NCBI RefSeq assembly: GCF_007993045.1
Contig: NZ_VOOR01000018.1
Location: 1 to 64,000, forward strand
Direction of reading: 5' to 3'
Length of the DNA: 64,000 nt
Source of the DNA: Phaeodactylibacter luteus
Lineage (GTDB): Bacteria > Bacteroidota > Bacteroidia > Chitinophagales > Saprospiraceae
Shown: in pieces, positions 56,201-62,410 of the stretch
How positions within the stretch are numbered: position 1 is the first letter of the stretch
Layout of the letters: the number at the start of each line of letters is the position of its first letter
Notes under the pieces: generated by a model
What the model was told of the DNA's origin: nothing
Database searches by the model: none
Seen by the model: only the letters and a program-made list of their open reading frames with translations
Program-made: the position numbers and the translations under genes

Positions 56201-57124
56201 GTCTTGTCGCTGCAGCCGGGCTGGAACTGGATCAGCTACTTGCCACAGCAAGGGCTTCCTGTGGATACTGCTTTGGCTTCCCTCTCCCCCTCCAATGGGG
56301 ATGTTGTCAAAGGGCAAGGGACTTTTGCACAGTATGTAGCCGGTGTGGGCTGGGTAGGCAACCTCAACTTTATGAGCCCAACTAAAGGGTATCAGATACG
56401 CTTGCAAAATGGAGGGGCTTTGGCCTATCCACAAAGCTTGAGTGGCGCGGGCGAAGAAGAGCTGCGCGTTCCGTACCGCTTAGCAGAGCGGCTGCCTTCT
56501 GCCTATTGGGAAGTTGATGCTTATGATTATGAGCTCAACATGAACTTGGTGGCTATTGTGCAGGGAGAAGACGGCGAGGTACTGCTCCAAGAAGGAGATG
56601 AAGTAGGTGCATTTGTCGGCGAACAACTGCGCGGTGCAGGGCCGGCCATATACATAGAGGCCCTCGGTGCTCACCTGGTGTTCCTTACGGTCTTTGCTAA
56701 TGAAGAGGGAGAGCCTCTGTCTTTCCGCTATTATGATTCAGCTGTAGGCGAGGAACGCCTATTGTCCGAAGAGCTCACCTTTATCTCCAATACGGTCTTA
56801 GGGGAAGTGGAGAGCCCGGTACTTTTGTCATTGTTACCTCCCAGCAGTAGTAACGGCTATCGGTCTAAAGGGTTGTCCTTCCGGGCTTACCCAAACCCTG
56901 CCCAAGACGTAGCCTCAATGGAGTATCATGCCCCAAGAGCAGGCGAATCATTGGTATGCCTATACGATTTACTCGGCCGGGAGGTCGGCAGACTGGAGGG
57001 TACTGCTCAGCCTGGTCTCAATGTTCTAGAGTGGCATGTACACCATTTGCCAGATGGGCTATACTTGGCTGTGCTGCGCACTGGCGGACAGCAAGCCGTA
57101 CAAAAAATAGAAATCCGAAAATAA
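50231..57124 (+). CDS. Giant LamG/FnIII surface protein 2 with T9SS type A domain
   Basis: A 2297-residue paralogue of giant 1 with the same domain order. It has a signal peptide (VLGQA|Q), the SGGFWGRL domain and an FnIII-like domain. Two LamG-like domains follow (LSFDGQDDFLC, VAYWKFDEGTG; LANYFGFDEGSG), then a carboxypeptidase-regulatory-like segment. LHDPPGDGSYAFVE opens the middle region, which is the part most different from giant 1 (about residues 1020-1320). Big_5-like and BACON-like domains, the W-x-V-N-P module, two PGWNW repeats, a second module and a type A sorting domain (SFRAYPNPAQDVASMEY) complete it. It is the last of the tightly spaced genes; a terminator-like hairpin follows. 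Confidence 0.9.
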   Translation: MKAYPYLLYLLLLCPVLGQAQPETECNPLAASDIASGEASVYFGSVSNALSATRKANFTVGQPATGQAYSGTGLLSGGFWGRLLAPPIGPVVRASQGDFPDRIEIRWTMDPFSPKASGGFILRRDGSTIANLNRSSTSFIDFNVQAGEFYTYEVIGINAFGQGFPGSNVGFVNPNGVVTGRVETASQNPVKEVVVTLTPTAGYALSFDGQDDFLCMSYQDALPDTAFTATAWVKVGGAEERTGIIDLGSDLNKNWWLHAVNTPEGKGLIAGVGDGAPHEVVYLFEDAPSGWHHVAFTYASGLGMLYVDGKFAGLLQAPMLTEPARFRLGAFREEGGFFAGRLDDVRIYDRMLTQRELLLFKGITASSLADGLVAYWKFDEGTGAKIFDITANDFDTELDGPAFDTDSAPVLNGGVTDEAGLYYIEGVNYSQAQSFQAKPSKKFYDSYALEFNPAFDSEARLPAFDLPDSLFTLTLAAKPFSQQLRQTLLAHESYELEWYVEDGNYWLTTGGSPVNLGPVDTGYQVLSLLIDRVGQTVSSYIDSNQVGGSQPLQLSQDYSGGHWYIGSRPDGQHTLLGLVDEWAVFDTLLPVADLQLHAASTGGIDPGDTRLANYFGFDEGSGAEVRDAGELMTGFGQLKGIVFTPDAYRQRARPHLFSPASRIVNLNTSNTAIGEINFRDNSTVPVAGVIRYLNTDCAAPNTEIYVNGAPRIPPVKTNEEGRFIAEFEPGATVRLQPVREGQAFLPAVFETFNLQSPIAGVLFQNQTKRTVVGRVAGGLCGATIIPETGSVKVKARTLNGCYEKEITISPGNTAGTFVFDDLPPDSIEIAVSHHDIPEIKSYLQSQIGGVTLDMRFTERDTVDFVYRSSPELEFSELPQNSIGDNMLSMTQPSQLNIKVFEPYLRGETCYLDTAELVITNEIADLTEDIDTLMTAGVLIHTFKAGAPNIIESEGFRKKIEVKARRDSSSNYVAKSVEAVVLGRRPRETQFATTSPGIPMLILHDPPGDGSYAFVEEGETTCSALTFSGSIGGDASVEAVVSLGADLSVDVGIGAGISLDVDNTLDIGATFEMSYNNFTSKTAELCMTTTKTISTSDEDLVVGSNMGGDVIMGAALNLLYGITDELNYIEADSAYDLSQGIYVFPEGFATTFLYTERQIRDIVIPGLQTIGDMASVDRWNSILNTNETIRNVAAFKENISFAAGTVFEETYTSEEATSATLGGGVTTRFAISGAVGAAVAGIGGEVSTELGVTLSGGSEITDTEQSTRTVGYVLTDDDVFDNFTVDIREDKVFKVPVFDLKAGTTSCPNEPTSSFLDAQQQYSEHREEVGLSADRLAATNVNAEDAAVFTLSLENTAPSGDIGFYILALVPESNPDGAALSVNGDALLGDGQMYQIPANGTQTVTLTIERGPEAYTYENLRIALYSECEFERAVGLGIPRAGVDPRFYKELELDVYFLEPCSEVSIGSPMQNWLITPEDTNRLLITLNGYDKSDADLQLIRLQYRPTMGDGSWINIAEVPKDSLGALFEVVEWDLSPLNDGPYEIRAVTQCSGTSLPPGFSKVIKGRKETQPPQLFGTPKPADGILNLGDEISVMFTKRVNCNQIIQAAGIGSNIQNNNLGLYDTSTGELVDAVISCSEDEIVIVPNVANPFIENKTLRVRAEGIEDLFGNAMQTPIVWEFFVNRSALYWSEARISEVVTEGNTLVIEREIKNQSGLVQSFELQNIPSWAQVSPMMGSILPGGTETVTFTVRDDLIAGAYSGLLQMVTAEGSEPLTMDLRVVCPPPAWSVNPMAFSSSMNLTLALSIEGEPSSDRLDKVAAFVGGELRGTADVEFVPQLNTHLVFLTVYSNQPTGEEVTFKVWDAEECILYNSTQESFPFTAGGFVGNPTSPQALNTNVRQLKRIPLYPGWNWISYNVEVDNPAIGQVLSSVSRPEGATIKGQSAFALYFEAGNAWAGTLTALSHTQSYQYKSTFIDSLWVEGRPVDTDSTVLSLQPGWNWISYLPQQGLPVDTALASLSPSNGDVVKGQGTFAQYVAGVGWVGNLNFMSPTKGYQIRLQNGGALAYPQSLSGAGEEELRVPYRLAERLPSAYWEVDAYDYELNMNLVAIVQGEDGEVLLQEGDEVGAFVGEQLRGAGPAIYIEALGAHLVFLTVFANEEGEPLSFRYYDSAVGEERLLSEELTFISNTVLGEVESPVLLSLLPPSSSNGYRSKGLSFRAYPNPAQDVASMEYHAPRAGESLVCLYDLLGREVGRLEGTAQPGLNVLEWHVHHLPDGLYLAVLRTGGQQAVQKIEIRK

Positions 57125-57140
57125 CCATTTCCCCTTTTCC

Positions 57141-57170
57141 GGGGGTGCAACTGATTTGTACCCCCCTTTT
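57141..57170 (+). terminator. Intrinsic terminator after giant 2
   Basis: GGGGGTGCAA and TTGTACCCCC form a 10-bp stem (one G-U) around CTGAT, followed by CTTTT. It lies 17 bases after the stop codon and separates the cluster from the HYR-repeat gene. Confidence 0.8.
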
Positions 57171-57188
57171 GGTTAAAACCCTACAGCA

Positions 57189-60100
57189 ATGAAGCTCCTT
57201 TTTGACAACTTAAAGTATTTGGCCTGCCTGGCAGTTTGGGCTGTTTTGCCATCACTTGCTTATGCTCAGGCTCCGGACTGGCAGGCTCCTGCACCCGGTA
57301 CTTACAATTATAGCGCAACAGTCACCGCGATCATCTCTATAGAAGGGCAGCTGTCCAACCGTCTGGAAGATCAGGTAGCCTTTATTTCCGATGGGGAGGT
57401 CGTTGGCTTGAGCAGCCCTTTCATGATCAATGGCATTACCTATCATTTTGCTACTGTTTTCTCCCATGAGCCAATGGCCGAGATCGAGGTTTGGGTTTAC
57501 AGTGATGAAGAAGATGAAGTTATCGAAGCCCTCTCTGCGCTCTCTTTTTCTCATCAAGCCGAGTTTGGCAGCCTTTTAGCTCCTTACGTAATCGATGCTT
57601 ACCCCGGAGGTGATGCCCCGATTTTGCTCAACGGCATACCTACCCGTTTCTCCTTGCAGGGGCAGGCGTTCAGCCCGTTTTCCTTGAGCCCCTACTTAGT
57701 ACAACTTGATGACGACCCCGTCTCTTGGACCGCCGAGCCCAACCCTAGCCTTGAGGTAGCTTTTTCTGGCGACACCCTTTTGGTGACACCTGTGCCGGAG
57801 TTCTTTGGGACGACTTATCTGATTGTGCGCGCTACAGAGCAAACGGCCAATGCCTACACTGCTGCTACTGTTATAGAATTTAAAGTAGAGCCAGGTTTCG
57901 ATGGGCCTTCCTGGGAGGAAATCCCCGGGCAATACGCCCCTCCCGGAAGTAGCTTCATGGAGGTAGACTTGGCTGCCTATGAAACGCAGTATTCGGGCTC
58001 TTGTCTGGATTTCGCGGTAACGCCAGTATTGGATACAGGCATGGTAACTACTCCGCCTGCCTGGGCGGCAGAAGTCAACACCGGATTGCCCCAGGAAATG
58101 TCGATCGTGGCGAGAGCTTATTTCACGCCGTCTTATATGTTCAACCAACCTGGAGACTTGTTGGTGTTCCGTTCGGCGGGTGTTGTCCGGGGGGTTGCTG
58201 CCCCTACTTTTGTCAATCAATCTGCAATGTTTTTCGCTACGGTCTACAATGAGGTGCCAGTGGATAGCCTCGAAGTACAGTTGTACAGCGCAGCTCACCA
58301 ACGGGTATTTGACCTGCCGGTAAAGGTGCCCTTCAGTACCAACGGTGAGCTAGGGAGCGCTCAAGGGCCCTACCGTCTAGACTTTTCCCCATTCAATCTT
58401 GAAATAACGGCGGAGGGCATTCTTTCTGTACAACCACAGTCCCCATTGTTTAAAGGGGCTCAGTATTACACCTTTGAGGCTGCCGATTGCGATTATCCGG
58501 CACTTTTTCAGGATACCGTGAGTACTTATATTTGTTACGATGAGGATACCGATGAAGATGGGCTCTGTGATGCATTAGACCCCTTTCCTACAGACCCTTG
58601 TGCACCTGATAATGACATGCCGCCTCTGTGGGTGCTGAATGCCGAAGGGGATACCCTGGTTAGCGGGGATACGCTTTATCTGAATACAGCCCCAGATACC
58701 TGTGGGCTGCTCCTCTCTTGGCGTACGATTTCTGCCGAGGATTGTGCGTTGCCTGTCGTCCTGGCAGAACTTTTCAGCCCAGACGCGCTCTCTACGGCTT
58801 TTTTGGAGTTGGTCAACCCGGACTCTGGCTGGTATGAATTGTCATTATATGCAGCCAGAGGATGGAATGAGCTTAGCATGAGCAGTGAAGATGAAACGGG
58901 TAACCGAACGGCTTTTGTCTATTACCTGGCTGTGGCCGATAGCACAGCACCGGTGCTTTCCTGCCACAATTATACAGCTTACCTTGACAGCGCCGGAACG
59001 TTCGCTTTAGCGCCTTTCCACCTTTTACAACAGGATGCTTACGACAACTGTAGCATAGACAGCCTATGGCTTAGCACAGATACCCTAGGCTGTAACCTTG
59101 CTGGAACTGCCCCGGCCATTACGCTCTCTGCTCTAGACCCTACGGGCAATCTCTCTTCCTGCACAGTGGAAGTAACGGTGCTGGACACGATAGCGCCAAG
59201 TTTCAGCTGTACGGATATTGCCGTAGAGGTGGGCCTGGACGGCAGCGTTCCGATTGCGGCCCCGGACATTGCCACGGATATTTCAGACAACTGCGGCATA
59301 GACAGCACCTGGCTCAGCGTGTACAGCTTCGCCTGCGGGGATGCCGGTACGAACGCAGTGATGTTCACCGCCTTAGACGTCAACGGCAACAGCGCTTCCT
59401 GCATGGTCAACGTAGAAGTTTCGGACCCTCATTTGCCCGAGGTGAGCTGCAACAACCTGACGGTCTACCTGGATGAAGACGGCGCAGCCTCCATCGTATA
59501 CGGAGATGTATTGGCGTACAGCGACAATTGCGGCACAGTGGACATCCGCCTGGAGCGGTCTGCATTCGGTTGCATGGACACCGGCGCCCCGGTCAGCCTT
59601 GGCATAGAAGTAGAAGACCCGGCGGGCAACCTCAGCAGCTGCACAGTGGAAGTGACAGTGCTGGACACGATACGTGCAGCCTTGTCGTGTACAGACGTAT
59701 CAGTAGAGGTAGGCCCATCCGGGACCACCGGAGTAGGCCCTGATGATATTATCGTGTCTTTGTCAGACAACTGTGGGGTGGACTCGGTCTGGCTGGCCGG
59801 AGGCACTTTCGATTGTGCCTCAGCTGGCACCAATGAGGTGACCGTGAGCGTTTTGGACGTGAACGGCAACCTGTCTTCTTGCACGATTGATGTTTCGGTA
59901 TCCGACCCTACCGCGCCCAGTGTGACCTGCTTGGACATTGTACGCAACCTATCGCTGTCGGGCACCGCTTCTGTATCTGTTGATGACCTGCTGCTGGCTG
60001 TGTCAGACAACTGCAGCGATGTATCCCTGAGTTTGTCGCAAGAGTCGTTCGATTGTAGCGAAGCCGGGACAATAGTGCCAGTGGTGTTGTCTGCAGAGGA

Positions 60101-61745
60101 CCCTGCGGGCAATGTGAGCAGCTGTACGGCATCCGTGCAAGTGCGTGATGTCAGCCCGCCCCAGTTATTGTGCACAGATGTGACAAAGCTGGTCGGCAGC
60201 AATGGGGCCGTTTCGCTCGCTGTAGAAGATGTGGTCTTGTCTTTAGGCGACAACTGTGGGGTGGACACCATGTGGCTGAGCGAAGAGCTGTTTAACTGCA
60301 GCGATGCGGGCATCAACGAAGTGTCCTTTACGGCAATGGATGTGAACGGCAATACTTCGAGCTGCAGCGTATCCGTAGAAGTTGTCGACCCGGTATCGCC
60401 CCAGCTGTTCTGCACAGGCATCTTTCGCCAGCTAAACAACAATGGGGAGCGGACGATCACGCCTAACGAGCTGCTGCAGGGCTACACAGACAACTGTATG
60501 GGCGAGCTGCAGCTGAGCCTCTCGCAGAGCTATTTTGATTGCAGCAATGCTGGGCAGGACATCCCCGTTGTGCTTACTGCCGAGGATGAGGCAGGCAATA
60601 TCTCGAGCTGCGAGGTAGCGGTCTCCATCAGAGACACCTACGCCCCGGAAGCCGTCTGCATGCCCGCCACCGTGGAGCTGGGGCCTGATAATGGAGAAGG
60701 CTTCCTGCCTGCATTTTCGGTAGACGGAGGCAGTACCGACAACTGTGTATTGGGCATTGAGCTGGAGCTGAGCCAAGCCTACTTCACTTGTGAAGATGCC
60801 GGGGTGCAGGAAGTAGAGCTGTATGTGCGCGATGCAAGCGGCAACGAAAGCAGCTGCACGGCTCTAGTGGAGGTCATCGTTACAGGCGAGCTGAGCGATG
60901 GCTGGCAAGGCGAGGATATCGGCGCTGGCGCAGCAGGCGGTGTCTACGCATATACCCCCTGCTCTGGCGAGGGGCTGTTCTCCGTAAGCACGCCGGGCTC
61001 ACAGCCGCTGTCTTCACTGCAAGACGAACTGGGCATGATCAGCCGGGAAATGTGCGGCAATTTTGAAGCTTACGCAAGGGTAGTGGAGACCAATGGCAGC
61101 TACGGCGGCCTGATGGTGCGCGAGAGCAGTGCGCCAGATGCGCGGTACGCGGCCCTGTTCACGAACTGGTCACAGACGATGCGGTGGGAGGTGCGCACCA
61201 ACCCTGGCGGCGGCCGTCAGGTGCAGTTGCGTACAGGCTTCTCGCCCCGTGGGCTCTATTTAAGGCGTACCGGGTATTTGTTCCGTGCCTATTACCAGCC
61301 GCTCGGGAGCCTGACGTACACATTGGTCTCCCAGGCCAACCTGTTCATGCCCGATTGTGTGGAGGTGGGCATGGCTGCCTTCCGCGCAGGCGGGCAGGTG
61401 ATCGGTGAGGTGACCTTCGGGGAGGTATTTTTTGAGGAAGATGCTTTCCAGCCATCTGCGCCTTGGGGCTTGCAGGGCGGAAGCCCGGGCACCGCAGGAG
61501 AGCTGAAGGCCTGGCCCAACCCCGCACGCAACTCGGTGCAGGCATCTTGGGGCACTCCTCTGGAAAACGGTGGGCAGCTTAGGCTGCTGAGCCAGCTGGG
61601 GCAGGCCGTCCTAGAGCTGCAGCTATTGCCGGGCGAAGCAGCTGCTAGCGTACCCCTCGATGGCATTGCGCCAGGCTTGTATTACCTGAGTATAACCGGT
61701 GCCGGGGCCGCCCCGATGCGTACCGCTATCACAGTAGTACGGTAA
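57189..61745 (+). CDS. HYR-repeat surface protein with T9SS type A domain
   Basis: A 1518-residue secreted protein. The signal peptide ends SLAYA|Q. Its N-terminus (PDWQAPAPGTYNYSATVTAI) is a copy of the W-x-V-N-P module found near the C-termini of both giants, and a second partial copy lies at about 235-400. After a calcium-binding-like DTDEDGLCDALDPFPTDPC stretch (thrombospondin-3-like, about 455) come eight HYR-like repeats of about 80-85 residues (about 580-1235). Each has four cysteines in the order C...DNC...C...SSC. A lectin-like or LamG-like domain (about 1250-1415) precedes a type A sorting domain (KAWPNPARNSVQASWG to the end). The shared module suggests it works with the giants, although a terminator lies between them. 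Confidence 0.9.
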   Translation: MKLLFDNLKYLACLAVWAVLPSLAYAQAPDWQAPAPGTYNYSATVTAIISIEGQLSNRLEDQVAFISDGEVVGLSSPFMINGITYHFATVFSHEPMAEIEVWVYSDEEDEVIEALSALSFSHQAEFGSLLAPYVIDAYPGGDAPILLNGIPTRFSLQGQAFSPFSLSPYLVQLDDDPVSWTAEPNPSLEVAFSGDTLLVTPVPEFFGTTYLIVRATEQTANAYTAATVIEFKVEPGFDGPSWEEIPGQYAPPGSSFMEVDLAAYETQYSGSCLDFAVTPVLDTGMVTTPPAWAAEVNTGLPQEMSIVARAYFTPSYMFNQPGDLLVFRSAGVVRGVAAPTFVNQSAMFFATVYNEVPVDSLEVQLYSAAHQRVFDLPVKVPFSTNGELGSAQGPYRLDFSPFNLEITAEGILSVQPQSPLFKGAQYYTFEAADCDYPALFQDTVSTYICYDEDTDEDGLCDALDPFPTDPCAPDNDMPPLWVLNAEGDTLVSGDTLYLNTAPDTCGLLLSWRTISAEDCALPVVLAELFSPDALSTAFLELVNPDSGWYELSLYAARGWNELSMSSEDETGNRTAFVYYLAVADSTAPVLSCHNYTAYLDSAGTFALAPFHLLQQDAYDNCSIDSLWLSTDTLGCNLAGTAPAITLSALDPTGNLSSCTVEVTVLDTIAPSFSCTDIAVEVGLDGSVPIAAPDIATDISDNCGIDSTWLSVYSFACGDAGTNAVMFTALDVNGNSASCMVNVEVSDPHLPEVSCNNLTVYLDEDGAASIVYGDVLAYSDNCGTVDIRLERSAFGCMDTGAPVSLGIEVEDPAGNLSSCTVEVTVLDTIRAALSCTDVSVEVGPSGTTGVGPDDIIVSLSDNCGVDSVWLAGGTFDCASAGTNEVTVSVLDVNGNLSSCTIDVSVSDPTAPSVTCLDIVRNLSLSGTASVSVDDLLLAVSDNCSDVSLSLSQESFDCSEAGTIVPVVLSAEDPAGNVSSCTASVQVRDVSPPQLLCTDVTKLVGSNGAVSLAVEDVVLSLGDNCGVDTMWLSEELFNCSDAGINEVSFTAMDVNGNTSSCSVSVEVVDPVSPQLFCTGIFRQLNNNGERTITPNELLQGYTDNCMGELQLSLSQSYFDCSNAGQDIPVVLTAEDEAGNISSCEVAVSIRDTYAPEAVCMPATVELGPDNGEGFLPAFSVDGGSTDNCVLGIELELSQAYFTCEDAGVQEVELYVRDASGNESSCTALVEVIVTGELSDGWQGEDIGAGAAGGVYAYTPCSGEGLFSVSTPGSQPLSSLQDELGMISREMCGNFEAYARVVETNGSYGGLMVRESSAPDARYAALFTNWSQTMRWEVRTNPGGGRQVQLRTGFSPRGLYLRRTGYLFRAYYQPLGSLTYTLVSQANLFMPDCVEVGMAAFRAGGQVIGEVTFGEVFFEEDAFQPSAPWGLQGGSPGTAGELKAWPNPARNSVQASWGTPLENGGQLRLLSQLGQAVLELQLLPGEAAASVPLDGIAPGLYYLSITGAGAAPMRTAITVVR

Positions 61746-61789
61746 AGGGCAAGGCAAGAGCAGGAGTTTGCATGCGGAGCGGGCAGCGC

Positions 61790-62086
61790 CTAGCCGGCCT
61801 CGCCTATAGCAGCGAGCCATGTCCGCAGCGCCTTTGATTCTTCCGGGGTCAGCTTTACTTCATCCCCCTTGGGCATCTTGGCTTTGACAAACACCTGTTT
61901 GTAGATGCTGCCGGCGTACTGTCCCATATTTTCCTGGGTGAATACCCGCCGGGGCTTGTCTTCCAAGTGGCAGGGGTTGCATTTTGCCTCGAGCACTTCG
62001 AACGCAGCCTCTGCAGGCCCGGGGCCCGGGGCTGCGCTGCTCAGTACAGTCAGGGCAACAAAAAGTGTTAAGGCAGATTTTAGCAT
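61790..62086 (-). CDS. Small exported c-type cytochrome-like protein
   Basis: A 98-residue protein. A signal peptide (MLKSALTLFVALTVLSSAAP) is followed by one heme-binding CxxCH (AKCNPCHLEDKP), then a MPKGD segment whose Met could be the sixth heme ligand and LTPEESKALRTWL at the C-terminus. This is the pattern of small periplasmic c-type cytochromes. The electron partner is unknown. I chose the ATG at 62086, which gives a clean signal peptide; one at 62119 would add 11 residues. Confidence 0.82.
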   Translation of the reverse strand: MLKSALTLFVALTVLSSAAPGPGPAEAAFEVLEAKCNPCHLEDKPRRVFTQENMGQYAGSIYKQVFVKAKMPKGDEVKLTPEESKALRTWLAAIGEAG

Positions 62087-62148
62087 GAGTGGGATATTTC
62101 TGATAAAGCGTAAGGCCAAAATTCACCACACCTTGAAAAGGCGCAGGA

Positions 62149-62290
62149 CAGACGGCCATTTTAGGGCCTGCCCCTGCATGATTTGAGGGGGCCTACCCCT
62201 GCCCGACGGCAGGGGTCGCTATGCTTCGGGGCTCGCTACCCGCTCGGCCCTACCGGGCTGGCCACCCCTTCGCAGCGCTAGTCCACAGCC
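62149..62290 (-). repeat. Dispersed GC-rich intergenic repeat, copy G
   Basis: Minus-orientation copy truncated at its 5' end, with the short middle variant. The hairpin ACCCCTGCC/GGCAGGGGT is a perfect 9-bp stem at 62195-62216. It lies between the cytochrome and peptidase genes. Confidence 0.92.
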
Positions 62291-62354
62291 ATCATTGAAT
62301 AGGCGGTGTTTGGGTTGGTGCCCCATTAAAATTGGGCATCAGCGCTCTAAGCCA

Positions 62355-62387
62355 CAAGCACCTGTAACGGAACGTTACAGGCGCTTG
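62355..62387 (-). terminator. Hairpin after the S9 peptidase gene
   Basis: CAAGCACCTGTAACG and CGTTACAGGCGCTTG form a 15-bp stem with one mismatch and loop GAA. It lies 24 bases after the peptidase stop. No T run follows, so termination is only probable. Confidence 0.5.
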
Positions 62388-62410
62388 AAGCATTAAGGCA
62401 ATATGGGAGG

